Assembly: GCF_900013425.1 (NCBI RefSeq)
Contig: NZ_FBXK01000005.1
Location: 558,001-622,000, forward strand
Length of the DNA: 64,000 nt
Source: Sphingobium sp. Z007
GTDB lineage: Bacteria > Pseudomonadota > Alphaproteobacteria > Sphingomonadales > Sphingomonadaceae
Direction: 5' to 3'
Shown: in pieces, positions 8,352 through 17,071 of the stretch
Layout of the letters: the number at the start of each line of letters is the position of its first letter
Numbering within the stretch: the stretch's first letter is position 1
Position numbers and translations under genes: made by a program
Notes under the pieces: model-generated
The model's database searches: none
What the model saw: the letters and a program-made list of their open reading frames with translations, nothing else
Told to the model about the DNA's origin: nothing

Positions 8352-10175
8352 ATGCGCTGGCCGCGCGGTAATGCGAAATGGGCGGTGGGCAGCTTTGCGT
8401 TAGCGCTGGCGTTGCCGGTCGTCGCACAGCAGGCGCCCGAATCGCTGCTGCCGCCTGGTTTTGGCGATGCGCCCGAAGCGCCCGCGCCGCCGCCGGTGCG
8501 GCCAACGCCCGCTGCGCCCAGCACGACGGGATCGCCCGCAGCGCCGATGGTGCAGCCGCTCGATCCCGGCACGCCGCCCGACCTGTCGCTCGTGGACGCG
8601 GCGCAGAATGCGGCCGAGGCCGAACTGACGCCCGAAGAACTGGCGGCGCAGAAGGCGAAATATGACTTGCCCGACACGGCGCGTCGATCGCTGGACCGCA
8701 TTGGGCCGCTGACGCCGCAGACGCGCGGGTTCGAGCCGGACGCGTTCGGCGGCGAATCGGGCAAATATCTCGCCGCGTTGATGAAGCAGACGCATGCGCC
8801 GATCGTGTCCCGCTGGGCCTCCATCCTGCTGCGCCGGGCCTTGCTGAGCGCGGTCGATACGCCGCGCGACATTGACGGGGCGGACTGGGCGGCGGAACGC
8901 GCCTGGCTGTTGCTCCGCATGGGCGAGGCGGACAATGCCCGGTTGATGGTGCAGAGCGTCGATCCCGACCGCTATTCGCCGCGCCTATACGCGATCGCGA
9001 TGCAGACCTATCTGGCGACGGCCGATCCGGCCGGGCTGTGCCCGCTGTCGGCAGGCGCGCTGCGGTTCAGCAAGGAACCGGGTTGGGACATGACGCGGGC
9101 GATCTGCCCGGCGCTGTCGGGCGACCAGGGGACGTCGAGCGGCGCGCTGAACCAGGCGCAGCGGCGCGGCATCGTGCGCGGCATCGATTATCGGCTGGCC
9201 GAAAAGGTGGTCGGCACCGGGTTCAATGCGCGTCGGTCGGTGAAGATCGAATGGGACGGCGTCGATCGGCTGACGGCCTGGCGATTCGGGCTGGCGACGG
9301 CGCTGAATGTCGAAATTCCCGATGCGCTGTACGGCACGGTCGGATCGCATGTGCGCGCCTGGGAAGCGCGCGCGCCTGCGCTGAGCGCGGTCAAGCGGCG
9401 ACCGGGCGTGGAGATTGCAGCGCGGCTGGGCGTGCTGTCCAGCGCGGCGCTAGTCGGCTTTTATGGCCAGATGGGCACCGAGGGCGATGCGCCGGGCGAT
9501 CTGGCGGACCGGATCGAGACGCTGCGCACCGCCCATGCCGGATCGACCGTGGGCGACCGGATCGGCGCGATGCGGACATGGTGGCGCGACGGCGCGAAGC
9601 CCGATTATCTGGGCTTGGTCGCGACGGCGCGGGCGGCCGCGGCGCTGCCGGTGGCGCAGGCCGATGCGCAGGATGCGGCCAATCTGGTCGCGGCGATGCT
9701 GGCGGCGGGCTATGACCGCAATGCCGCGCGGTGGGCGCGGGCGATCGGCCAGTTGGACGGCGCGGGCGCATCGCAATTCTGGGCCTTGCTAGCGGTCGGC
9801 GCGCCCAGCCCGGTGGTGGACATCAACAGTAGTCGCGTGTCGAGCTATGTCGGGGACGTTGGGTCGGACAAGGGCCGGATGCTGATCGCGGCGCTGGCCG
9901 GCCTATCGCGCCTGTCAGCGGACGATGCCGCGTCGCTGGCGCAGGATAACGGCTTTGCGCTGGGCGCGAACAGCCGCTGGGCGCGCGCGATCGGCGCGGC
10001 GGCGCAGCGGGGCGAAAAGGGCACCGTTGCGCTCCTGGCAGCCGTGGGCATGCAGGGCAATGACTGGAGCCGATTGCCGGCGGGGCATCTCTATCATGTT
10101 GTCGCGGCGCTGCATCGCGTGGGGCTGGACCCCGAAGCGCGGATGATCGCGGCCGAGGCGATCAGTCGCACCTGA
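8352..10175 (+). CDS. exported alpha-helical protein of unknown function
   Basis: A 607-residue protein with an N-terminal signal peptide (MRWPRGNAKWAVGSFALALALPVVAQQ) and then a Pro/Ala-rich linker to about residue 75. The rest is Ala/Leu-rich with regular helical periodicity and no catalytic motif that I recognise; helical hairpins such as AAERAWLLLRMGEADNARLM recall TPR/Sel1-type solenoids. It follows the 62-residue membrane protein by 5 bases and ends 2 bases before xerD. The three therefore form one transcript. It is probably periplasmic. No function can be assigned from sequence alone. Confidence 0.75.
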   Translation: MRWPRGNAKWAVGSFALALALPVVAQQAPESLLPPGFGDAPEAPAPPPVRPTPAAPSTTGSPAAPMVQPLDPGTPPDLSLVDAAQNAAEAELTPEELAAQKAKYDLPDTARRSLDRIGPLTPQTRGFEPDAFGGESGKYLAALMKQTHAPIVSRWASILLRRALLSAVDTPRDIDGADWAAERAWLLLRMGEADNARLMVQSVDPDRYSPRLYAIAMQTYLATADPAGLCPLSAGALRFSKEPGWDMTRAICPALSGDQGTSSGALNQAQRRGIVRGIDYRLAEKVVGTGFNARRSVKIEWDGVDRLTAWRFGLATALNVEIPDALYGTVGSHVRAWEARAPALSAVKRRPGVEIAARLGVLSSAALVGFYGQMGTEGDAPGDLADRIETLRTAHAGSTVGDRIGAMRTWWRDGAKPDYLGLVATARAAAALPVAQADAQDAANLVAAMLAAGYDRNAARWARAIGQLDGAGASQFWALLAVGAPSPVVDINSSRVSSYVGDVGSDKGRMLIAALAGLSRLSADDAASLAQDNGFALGANSRWARAIGAAAQRGEKGTVALLAAVGMQGNDWSRLPAGHLYHVVAALHRVGLDPEARMIAAEAISRT

Positions 10176-10177
10176 AT

Positions 10178-11110
10178 ATGGGACAGGATGACGCCATCCT
10201 GGTCGATCGCTTCCTTGAGATGATGGCGGCGGAGCGGGGCGCGTCGCGCAACACGTTGCTGGCCTATCGCGCCGATTTGAGCAGCGCGGGCGATCTGCTG
10301 GGCGGACTGGCCGGTGCGGATAAGGATGGGTTGGGGACGCTGGCGGCGGCCTGGGCCGATCTGGCGGCGTCGTCCGTGGCGCGCAAAGTGTCTGCGCTGC
10401 GGGCCTTCTACGCTTTTCTGGAGGAGGAGGGGCTGCGCGCCGACAATCCCTCCGCCGCGCTGCCACGGCCGACGACGCGCCGCTCGCTGCCCAAGATATT
10501 GTCGGTGGCGGAGGTCGATCGTTTCTTCGCTTATATCGCCGAGCGACTGGACGTCGAACATCCCGCGGCGGCGGACCTGCGGCTCGCGGCGCTGATCGAG
10601 CTGCTTTATGGGTCGGGGCTGCGCGCGACCGAACTCATGTCGTTGCCGCGCCGGGCGCTGGCGGCCGACCGGCCTTTCCTGATCCTCAAGGGCAAGGGCG
10701 CGCGCGAGCGGCTGGTGCCGATTTCCGACCGGGCGCGGGCCGCTGTCGCTGCCTGGCTGCCGCATGTGCCGGCCGACAGTCCGTGGCTGTTCCCTTCGGG
10801 CAAGAGCCATTTGAGCCGCATCCGCCTCTATCAACTGGTCAAGGCGCTGGCGAAGGCCAGTGGCATCGCGCCGGAGCGGGTCAGCCCCCATGTGCTGCGC
10901 CACGCCTTCGCCACCCATTTGCTGGAGGGCGGCGCGGATTTGCGCGCGTTACAGATGATGCTGGGCCATGCCGATATCGGCACCACGCAAATCTATACCC
11001 ATGTCGATAGCCGGCGTCTGGTCGAGCTGGTCAACAGCCGCCATCCGCTGGCGGGGATGGCTCCCAAGATCACGCATCCCCGCGTTGACGGCGACGCGCC
11101 AGCGCCTTAA
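10178..11110 (+). CDS. xerD: tyrosine recombinase XerD
   Basis: Site-specific recombinase that, with XerC, resolves chromosome dimers at dif. The 310 residues contain the SAM-like core-binding domain (about 8-95) and the catalytic domain with R149 (GLRATEL), K173, H238-x-x-R241, H264 (LGHADI) and nucleophile Y273 (QIYTHVD). All active-site residues are intact. There is no sign of a prophage or integron nearby, and the following gene is accA, so this is the housekeeping XerD and not a mobile integrase. Confidence 0.93.
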   Translation: MGQDDAILVDRFLEMMAAERGASRNTLLAYRADLSSAGDLLGGLAGADKDGLGTLAAAWADLAASSVARKVSALRAFYAFLEEEGLRADNPSAALPRPTTRRSLPKILSVAEVDRFFAYIAERLDVEHPAAADLRLAALIELLYGSGLRATELMSLPRRALAADRPFLILKGKGARERLVPISDRARAAVAAWLPHVPADSPWLFPSGKSHLSRIRLYQLVKALAKASGIAPERVSPHVLRHAFATHLLEGGADLRALQMMLGHADIGTTQIYTHVDSRRLVELVNSRHPLAGMAPKITHPRVDGDAPAP

Positions 11111-11120
11111 CGCACGCGTC

Positions 11121-12065
11121 ATGGTAAGTTTTCTGGAATTCGAAAAGCCGATCGCGGAACTGGAAGCGCGGATCGTCGATCTGCGCGCCACCGCCAGCGT
11201 GGGCGACATCAATATCGACGGCGAGATCGCGACGCTGGAAAGCCGCGCGGCCAAGCTGTTGTCGGACACCTATGCCAAGCTGACGCCGTGGCAGAAGACG
11301 CAGGTGGCGCGGCATGCCGAACGCCCGCACTTCAAGGATTATGTCGCGGGCATGTTCGACAATTTCATGCCGCTGGCCGGCGACCGCGCCTTTGCCGACG
11401 ACCAGGCGATCATCGGCGGCTTTGCGACGCTGGGCGAGCGCAAGGTCATGGTGATCGGCCATGAAAAGGGCGACGATACCGCCAGCCGCGTGCGCCATAA
11501 TTTCGGCATGGCCAAGCCCGAAGGCTATCGCAAGGCGATCCGCCTGATGGAATTGGCCGACCGGTTCGGCCTGCCGGTCGTGAGTTTGGTCGATACCTCG
11601 GGCGCCTTTCCGGGCGTGCAGGCGGAAGAACGCGGCCAGGCCGAAGCGATCGCGCGGTCGACCGAAGCCTGCCTGAAGCTGGGCGTGCCGATGGTCGCGG
11701 CCGTCGTGGGCGAGGGCGGCTCCGGCGGTGCGATTGCGCTGGCGGCGGCAAACCGCGTGCTGATGTTCGAACATGCGATCTATTCCGTGATTTCGCCCGA
11801 AGGCTGCGCGTCGATCCTGTGGCGCACCGCCGACAAGGCAAGCGATGCGGCGACGGCGATGCAGGTGACGGCGCAGCATCTGAAAGGCCTGGGCGTGATC
11901 GACCGGATCGTGCCGGAGCCGGTGGGCGGGGCGCATCGCGATCCGGTGACGGCGATCGCCAATCTGGGCGCGGCGATCGAGGCGGAGCTGGCCTCGCTCG
12001 ACGGGTTGGGCGCGGACGCGCTGCGGACCGACCGGGCGGACAAGTTCCTGGCCATTGGTGCTTGA
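11121..12065 (+). CDS. accA: acetyl-CoA carboxylase carboxyltransferase subunit alpha
   Basis: Alpha half of the carboxyltransferase that makes malonyl-CoA for fatty-acid synthesis. From ATG 11121 it is 314 residues, starting [18 protein letters not shown], the standard AccA N-terminal helix. It contains [14 protein letters not shown] and the oxyanion-hole region [14 protein letters not shown]. The usual [10 protein letters not shown] segment is present. It starts 10 bases after the xerD stop. The longer open frame upstream overlaps xerD and does not match the family. Confidence 0.96.
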   Translation: MVSFLEFEKPIAELEARIVDLRATASVGDINIDGEIATLESRAAKLLSDTYAKLTPWQKTQVARHAERPHFKDYVAGMFDNFMPLAGDRAFADDQAIIGGFATLGERKVMVIGHEKGDDTASRVRHNFGMAKPEGYRKAIRLMELADRFGLPVVSLVDTSGAFPGVQAEERGQAEAIARSTEACLKLGVPMVAAVVGEGGSGGAIALAAANRVLMFEHAIYSVISPEGCASILWRTADKASDAATAMQVTAQHLKGLGVIDRIVPEPVGGAHRDPVTAIANLGAAIEAELASLDGLGADALRTDRADKFLAIGA

Positions 12066-12080
12066 TGAACTTAGCCGCAT

Positions 12081-12198
12081 CCGTTCGTCCTGAGTAGCGA
12101 TTGAGCTTGTCGAAATGGCGTATCGAAGGATCATATGTAGCGCTTGATGCTTCGATACGGGGCTTCGACTTCGCTCAACCCCTACTCAGCACGAACGG
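12081..12198. repeat. 118-bp near-palindromic intergenic repeat
   Basis: The two halves are imperfect inverted copies. CCGTTCGTCCTGAGTAG at the left matches the reverse complement of CTACTCAGCACGAACGG at the right, and similarity continues through GTATCGAAG on the left and CTTCGATAC on the right. It sits in the accA-M48 gap and has no open frame of its own. It belongs to a different sequence type from the GTTCGCTTCGAG family found elsewhere in the window. Confidence 0.8.
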
Positions 12199-12301
12199 AA
12201 TGAGCGAAGCTGGAATCACCTTCGTCTAAACCGCTCGCTTTTCCGGGAACGGCGCGTCATTTTCATCGTTACGTAGGGGTAATGGTGAGGGTGGAGAGAA
12301 G

Positions 12302-13780
12302 ATGAACTGGAAGATGAAGCTGGGCTGTGCGAGCGGCTTGCTTGCGGTGGCGATCAGCGCGCCTGCGGTGATCGGACAGCAGCGGGCGATCCGCACCGTG
12401 TCGTCGATCAGCGCGCAGGACAAGGCGAGCGGCGCCAAGCAGCATCCTGAATTGCTCAAGGAATTTGGCGGTCCCTATGCTGGGCCGCAGGCCAAATATG
12501 TGGAGGGCGTTGGCCGTCGCATCGCGGTGCAATCCGGCCTGTCCAATGCGCAGGGCGATTTTACCGTCACCCTGCTCAATTCGCCGGTCAACAACGCCTT
12601 CGCCATCCCCGGCGGCTATGTCTATGTGACGCGCCAGTTGATGGCGCTGATGAACGACGAGGCCGAATTGGCCGGCGTGCTGGGCCATGAAGTCGGCCAT
12701 GTCGCGGCCCAGCATGGCCAGCGCAGGCAGAAGGCGGCGACGCGCAATGCGATCGGCGGGGCGCTGCTTGGGGCGCTGGCCGGGGCGTTTCTGGGCGATT
12801 CGGGCTTGGCAGGGTTGGTCCAGAAGGGGATCGGCACGGGCAGTCAGTTGCTGACGCTTAAATTTTCCCGCACGCAGGAATATGAGGCCGACGATCTGGG
12901 CATCCGTTATTTGGCGAGCGGCGGTTATGATCCGCGCGCCTTGTCGGGGATGCTGGCGTCGCTGGCGGCGCAAAGCAATCTGGATGCGCGGTTGGCGGGC
13001 AGCGCACGGTCGATGCCCGAATGGGCGAGCACACACCCCGATCCCGGCGCGCGCGTGCAAAGGGCCGCCAATGCCGCCGCGGCAACGCGCGCCACCGGCG
13101 CGGCGCGCAACCGCGACGCCTTTTTGAATGCGCTGGACGGCGTGCTCTATGGTGACGATCCCAAACAGGGGGTGATCGACGGCAATCGCTTCCGGCACCC
13201 CGACCTGCGGCTGAGCTTTGCCGCGCCGAGCGGGTTCGGCATGGAAAATGGCGCGGACGCCGTATCGATCACCGGATCGGGCGGGCAGGCGCAGTTCGGC
13301 GCGGCGCCCTATTCGGGGAATCTGGCCGCCTATATCGATAGCGTGTTCGCAAAACTGGGCGGGAGTGACGGCGGCGCGCCCGCGGGCGGGGTGAGACGGA
13401 CGACGGTCAATGGACTGCCGGCCGCCTATCGCACCGTGCGCGCGTCCAGCCAGTCAAGCGAAGTCGATGCGACCGTCTTCGCCTATGATTTCGGGGGCGG
13501 GAAAGCCTATCATTTCCTGCTGCTGACGCCAGCGGGGCAGGGGCTTGGGCCATTTGCCGCGATGGTGCAGTCGGTCCAGCGGCTGAGCGCGCAGGAAGCG
13601 GCGGCGATCAAGCCGCGCCGTGTCGATGTCGTCACCGTCAAGGCGGGCGACACTGTGCAAACCATGGCCAAGCGCATGGCCTATTCGGATTATCAGCTCG
13701 ACCGGTTCCTGACCATGAACGCACTGAGCGCCAATGCGACGTTGCGGCCGGGACAGCGGGTAAAGATCGTCACCTGGTAA
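12302..13780 (+). CDS. M48 family periplasmic metalloprotease with LysM-like tail
   Basis: A zinc protease of the BepA/Oma1 type. The signal peptide is MNWKMKLGCASGLLAVAISA. The zinc motif is H129-E-V-G-H133 and the third ligand is in EYEADDLG. BepA-type enzymes work in envelope protein quality control; this role is inferred. The C-terminus (about 440-492), VDVVTVKAGDTVQTMAKRM to LRPGQRVKIVTW, resembles a LysM domain, suggesting attachment to peptidoglycan. The 492-residue length matches M48 proteins with an extra C-terminal domain. The AGAGAA-like ribosome site lies directly upstream of ATG 12302. Confidence 0.88.
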   Translation: MNWKMKLGCASGLLAVAISAPAVIGQQRAIRTVSSISAQDKASGAKQHPELLKEFGGPYAGPQAKYVEGVGRRIAVQSGLSNAQGDFTVTLLNSPVNNAFAIPGGYVYVTRQLMALMNDEAELAGVLGHEVGHVAAQHGQRRQKAATRNAIGGALLGALAGAFLGDSGLAGLVQKGIGTGSQLLTLKFSRTQEYEADDLGIRYLASGGYDPRALSGMLASLAAQSNLDARLAGSARSMPEWASTHPDPGARVQRAANAAAATRATGAARNRDAFLNALDGVLYGDDPKQGVIDGNRFRHPDLRLSFAAPSGFGMENGADAVSITGSGGQAQFGAAPYSGNLAAYIDSVFAKLGGSDGGAPAGGVRRTTVNGLPAAYRTVRASSQSSEVDATVFAYDFGGGKAYHFLLLTPAGQGLGPFAAMVQSVQRLSAQEAAAIKPRRVDVVTVKAGDTVQTMAKRMAYSDYQLDRFLTMNALSANATLRPGQRVKIVTW

Positions 13781-13805
13781 CCCTCCCGTTTGGAGCGCAA
13801 ATGAA

Positions 13806-13837
13806 AAGGGGCGGCGGAATTGCTTCCGCCGCCCCTT
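13806..13837. terminator. bidirectional terminator between M48 gene and flp pilin
   Basis: A 14-bp perfect stem, AAGGGGCGGCGGAA with TTCCGCCGCCCCTT, closes a TTGC loop. Short A- and T-rich flanks lie on both sides, so it can serve the convergent M48 gene (plus) and the pilin gene (minus). Confidence 0.75.
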
Positions 13838-13857
13838 AATTCGACAAGCGTCTGGGC

Positions 13858-14019
13858 TTACTTCAGGTTGCCCGACACGTTGTTGAAGGTCGAACCCAGC
13901 TTGGTGCCCAGGCTGGTCATCGCGCCGATGGCGGCGACGGCGATCAGAGCGGCGATCAGACCGTATTCGATCGCGGTGGCACCCTTTTCGTTCTTCAACA
14001 TCTTACGGATGAACTGCAT
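13858..14019 (-). CDS. Flp family type IVb pilin
   Basis: A 53-residue prepilin: MQFIRKMLKNEKG, then ATAIEYGLIAALIAVAAIG, then a short polar tail ending VSGNLK. The G|ATAIEYG junction is the processing site for a TadV-type prepilin peptidase, and the Glu at +5 and the hydrophobic helix are conserved in Flp pilins. AAGGAG lies 7 bases before the ATG. A second pilin gene lies upstream on the same strand. No tad assembly genes are visible in the window, so export machinery must be elsewhere. Confidence 0.92.
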   Translation of the reverse strand: MQFIRKMLKNEKGATAIEYGLIAALIAVAAIGAMTSLGTKLGSTFNNVSGNLK

Positions 14020-14158
14020 GTGACGTCTCCTTGGACTAGATTTCAGCGTTTAACTACCCGGCCGCCCCGTATGAATATGTGTGGTCAGCAAGGAATGGAT
14101 TAGACAAGTCCGGTTGAAAAACTCTTAATGCGATCCACCGGCTGTCAAATATTGATGG

Positions 14159-14344
14159 TTAATGTTTGGTGACTTCCGTCGCGACGTTATTCCACATACC
14201 CGTGGTTTTGTTTGCGACGTTATTGAGCGCAGCGATCATGGCGAGTACGATCATCGCGATAATGAGCCCATATTCGACGGCCGTAGCGCCGCGCTCGCAC
14301 CGGATCAGCCTTAATCGGCCCAGGATTTCGACAAGCGCGCGCAT
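14159..14344 (-). CDS. Flp family type IVb pilin, second copy
   Basis: A 61-residue prepilin with a longer basic leader (MRALVEILGRLRLIRCERG) and then ATAVEYGLIIAMIVLAMIAA. The G|ATAVEYG site and Glu at +5 match Flp pilins. The tail (TTGMWNNVATEVTKH) differs from its neighbour, so the two are diverged paralogues and not a recent duplication. The 139-base gap between them includes a T/A-rich stretch. Which is the major subunit cannot be told from sequence, though the downstream copy has the better ribosome site. Confidence 0.88.
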   Translation of the reverse strand: MRALVEILGRLRLIRCERGATAVEYGLIIAMIVLAMIAALNNVANKTTGMWNNVATEVTKH

Positions 14345-14426
14345 AAAATCCCCGTTTCGCTACAGACAGTCCCCGATGAACCTGTAAAGCAGCCACGGTT
14401 AACAAATCCCTCCCGACTGGACCGAT

Positions 14427-14834
14427 ATGCCCTCTTTTCCTCCCCTGTTGGTCGTCGCCGTAGCGTTGATCGACGCCGACGGCCGCGTGCTGTTGCAGCA
14501 GCGCCCGCCGGGCAAGTCGATGGCGGGCCTGTGGGAATTTCCCGGCGGGAAGGTCGAGCCGGGCGAAACGCCCGAAGCGGCGCTGGTGCGCGAACTGGAG
14601 GAGGAGCTGGGGATCGAGACGCACCGCAGTTGCCTGGCGCCCGCGACTTTCGCGAGCGAAGCGCTGGGCGAGAAGCATCTGTTGATGCTGCTCTATGTCT
14701 GCCGCAAGTGGAAGGGCATGCCGGAGGCGCGCCATGCGACGGCGCTCAAATGGCTGAAACCGGCGCAGATGTATGCGCTGGATATGCCGCCCGCGGACCT
14801 GCCGCTGATCGGGCTGCTCGAAGCGCTGCTGTAA
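14427..14834 (+). CDS. mutT: 8-oxo-dGTP diphosphatase MutT-type NUDIX hydrolase
   Basis: A 135-residue NUDIX protein of the size of MutT, which removes oxidised GTP/dGTP from the nucleotide pool. The NUDIX box runs from G41 to I63 (GKVEPGETPEAALVRELEEE and on to LGI) with every signature residue present. The leading VVAVALIDADGRVLLQQRPPG and the GLWEFPGGK segment are typical of MutT. It reads away from the pilin genes and has its own small hairpin downstream. Confidence 0.88.
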   Translation: MPSFPPLLVVAVALIDADGRVLLQQRPPGKSMAGLWEFPGGKVEPGETPEAALVRELEEELGIETHRSCLAPATFASEALGEKHLLMLLYVCRKWKGMPEARHATALKWLKPAQMYALDMPPADLPLIGLLEALL

Positions 14835-14840
14835 ACAGAA

Positions 14841-14867
14841 AAGGGCGCCCCGTGCAGGACGCCCCTT
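14841..14867 (+). terminator. weak terminator-like hairpin after mutT
   Basis: AAGGGCG pairs with CGCCCCTT with a one-base bulge around a 12-base loop. The following T-rich run is short (TTCTC), so this is only a possible terminator. Confidence 0.4.
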
Positions 14868-14879
14868 CTCATGTAAGTG

Positions 14880-14897
14880 CCCCGGCATACGCCGGGG
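14880..14897. repeat. short REP-like palindrome CCCCGGC-ATAC-GCCGGGG
   Basis: A 7-bp perfect GC stem with a 4-base loop lies 12 bases past the bfr stop. Its core resembles the larger hairpin at 38481-38510 (CCCCGGC/GCCGGGG), suggesting one dispersed palindrome family. There is no T-run on the bfr side. Confidence 0.55.
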
Positions 14898-14909
14898 GAC
14901 AGTTGGAAG

Positions 14910-15389
14910 TCAGTCCTCTTTCGCCTTGCTCTGCAGCTGGACATAATTTTGGATGCCCATGCGTTCGATCATTTCGAACTGGGTTTCCAGCGTATCGACA
15001 TGCTCTTCCTCGCTTTCGAGGATATATTGGAACAGGTCGCGGCTGACGAAGTCGCGGATCGATTCGCAATAGGCGATCGCGTCGCGCAGCACCGGCAGCG
15101 CCTCATATTCCAGTTCGAGATCGGACTTGAGGATTTCCTCGACCGTCTCGCCGATCTTCAATCGGCCGAGCAGCTGGAAGTTGGGCAGGCCGTCGAGGAA
15201 GAGGATGCGCTCCGCCACCTTGTCGGCATGCTTCATCTCATCGATGGACTCTTCATATTCGAACTTGGCCAGCTTCTCGATGCCCCAGTGGTTGAGCATG
15301 CGATAATGGAGAAAATATTGGTTGATCGCGGTCAGCTCATTCTTGAGCACCTCGTTCAGATATTCGATGACCTTGGCGTCGCCTTTCAT
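14910..15389 (-). CDS. bfr: bacterioferritin
   Basis: Iron-storage cage protein of 159 residues. All ferroxidase ligands are in their canonical positions: E18, E51, H54, E94, E127 and H130. The haem-binding methionine M52 is also present, so this is a true haem bacterioferritin. The gene for its ferredoxin partner lies upstream on the same strand, 147 bases away, consistent with coordinated iron storage and release. The gap is large enough for a separate promoter. Confidence 0.97.
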   Translation of the reverse strand: MKGDAKVIEYLNEVLKNELTAINQYFLHYRMLNHWGIEKLAKFEYEESIDEMKHADKVAERILFLDGLPNFQLLGRLKIGETVEEILKSDLELEYEALPVLRDAIAYCESIRDFVSRDLFQYILESEEEHVDTLETQFEMIERMGIQNYVQLQSKAKED

Positions 15390-15536
15390 GGCGCTTTACT
15401 CCGATTAGGGGGACGCCGGACCTATATCGTTTCGGACGCGCGCTGTTAAGTGCAAAACCCTTGGAAATCCGGGCTTTTCTGCGGCGCTATTGCGTGGTGA
15501 TCGCGACTGCCGACATGCGGCTGATTCGCATTCCTG

Positions 15537-15707
15537 TCAGGCAGAAGCGCGTTCCGCGGCGATGATGGTGCGGGCGAAGGAGACGCACTGGCCGCATTTG
15601 GGGCGGCGGCCATATTGGGCGTAGGCGCTGCACGGCGTGTCAGCGCCGTTACGCGCGGCTTCCCGCAAGTCCTTTTCACGAATCGCATTACAGACGCAGA
15701 CGACCAT
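15537..15707 (-). CDS. bfd: bacterioferritin-associated ferredoxin (2Fe-2S)
   Basis: A 56-residue protein beginning MVVCVCNAIREKDLREAA. Cysteines 4, 6, 38 and 41 (VCVCNA and KCGQC) form the BFD-like [2Fe-2S] site. Bfd passes electrons to bacterioferritin to release stored iron. ATG 15707 was chosen because it follows a GGAGAG ribosome site and gives the family length; the open frame extends 18 residues upstream without matching the family. Being next to bfr supports the assignment. Confidence 0.92.
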   Translation of the reverse strand: MVVCVCNAIREKDLREAARNGADTPCSAYAQYGRRPKCGQCVSFARTIIAAERASA

Positions 15708-15768
15708 CGAAGACACTCTCCTGTTGGAAGGAGAGATAGCGCGCCTGATAATGGGTCGCAATAGTAAT

Positions 15769-17010
15769 CTAGTCGCTCTTGCGAATCTTTTGCGGCTGGC
15801 CGCGGATCAGGCTGCGCCACAGCCATTCGGCGGGGCCAAGGGCGAATCGGGCCGCATAGGGTTTCGACCAGGCGAGCATCAGTGTCCAGCCGCCCAGCAC
15901 GAACAAGGGCAGCGCGGCCGGCGGCACCCGTGCGAAGAGGCCGAGCCCCCAGCCGTAGAAGAGCGCGGTCATGACGAGGCTGGTGGCGAGATAGTTGCTG
16001 AGCGCCAGTCGGCCGGCCGCTGCCAGACGATCGACCAGCCAATGGCCGGGATGGCGCGTGAGCAGCCACAGGATGAGCGCGGCCCAGCCGACCGTCAGCG
16101 GGATGCGGAAGGGCAGCGACCAGGCGAGCGCGACGCCATAAGCGGGAAGGGGCGCAAAGCCGCTCCACGCCACCCACAGCGCCAGCGCGGCCATGGGCGG
16201 CAGGCCGATGAGGAAGCAATGGCGCGCGGTCTGGCGATATTGCGCCGCGTGCCAGCGGCCGGTGAGGAAACCGCCCTTGAGCATCGCCATCCCCAGCAGC
16301 ATGAAACCCATGGTTTCGAAGGCGGTGAACAGGAAGCCCCAGAGCCAGTCGTCCGGCAGACCGGCCAGCTTGTCTTGGAAGATGCCTATGAAGCCGCCGC
16401 GATAGGTGGTGATTTCCGCCGCTGTGCCGGGGCTGGCGGGATCGGCCAGGGCAGTCATGAAGGTGGCGTAACCCGTGCGCAAGGCAGCGTCGGCGCCGGG
16501 GGCAGCGGCGGCGTGGTTCCAGGCGTACAGGCTGGCGATGAAGCTGGCGACCAGCAGGAACTGGAGCAGGAAGAAAAGCAGGGCGCGCTTGACGAGGGCG
16601 AAGGGTTCCAGGCCCACGAACAGCAGCGCGAACAGGCTGACCAGCGCATAGACGCGCAATATGTCGCCCCACCAGAGCAGGAAGAAATGCGCGCAGCCCA
16701 AGACGAACAGCCAGCCCGCCCGGATCATCTGCGCTCGGCGGCCGTCGCGCCCGGCCATCTCCTCCCGGTCGATCAGCAGCAGCATCGACGCGCCGAACAG
16801 CAGGGCGAACAGGCCGCGCATCTTGCCATCCACCAGGATCAGGCTGACCGCCCAGGCGGCGATGTCCGCGACCGACGGCGGTCCTGCCACCGCCGGATTG
16901 AAATAGGCGTTTTGCGGCAGGGCGAAGGCAGTGATGTTCATCCACAATATGCCCAGCACGGCGCAACCGCGCAGCACGTCCATGGCAGGATTGCGGGCAG
17001 AGGCGGTCAT
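15769..17010 (-). CDS. DUF418-type multi-pass membrane protein
   Basis: About 413 residues from ATG 17010 (MTASARNPAMDVLRGCAVLG). RGxAVLGIxxMN at the N-terminus and the C-terminal LSNYLATSLVMTALFYGWG segment are characteristic of the DUF418 family. These proteins have about ten membrane helices and have been compared with acyltransferase-3 proteins; their substrate is unknown. Further ATGs upstream (to 17100) would add a non-hydrophobic leader that overlaps the divergent methyltransferase start. I infer an inner-membrane location only. Confidence 0.85.
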   Translation of the reverse strand: MTASARNPAMDVLRGCAVLGILWMNITAFALPQNAYFNPAVAGPPSVADIAAWAVSLILVDGKMRGLFALLFGASMLLLIDREEMAGRDGRRAQMIRAGWLFVLGCAHFFLLWWGDILRVYALVSLFALLFVGLEPFALVKRALLFFLLQFLLVASFIASLYAWNHAAAAPGADAALRTGYATFMTALADPASPGTAAEITTYRGGFIGIFQDKLAGLPDDWLWGFLFTAFETMGFMLLGMAMLKGGFLTGRWHAAQYRQTARHCFLIGLPPMAALALWVAWSGFAPLPAYGVALAWSLPFRIPLTVGWAALILWLLTRHPGHWLVDRLAAAGRLALSNYLATSLVMTALFYGWGLGLFARVPPAALPLFVLGGWTLMLAWSKPYAARFALGPAEWLWRSLIRGQPQKIRKSD

Positions 17011-17071
17011 GGGGCGGCGGTTCCTGCAAAGGGGCTGGTCATAAAGCGAAGGCTCTGCCATCCGCCTAGCC

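Noticed and set aside
10178..11110. The XerD gene as a phage or integron integrase
   Set aside because: Sequence and length fit the chromosomal XerD, it is in an operon-like set with accA following, and no att sites or cassettes are seen.
15707..15780. A Fur or Irr box upstream of bfd
   Set aside because: The A/T-rich stretch with TTGCGACCCATTATC has only partial similarity to known iron boxes, not enough to call by eye.
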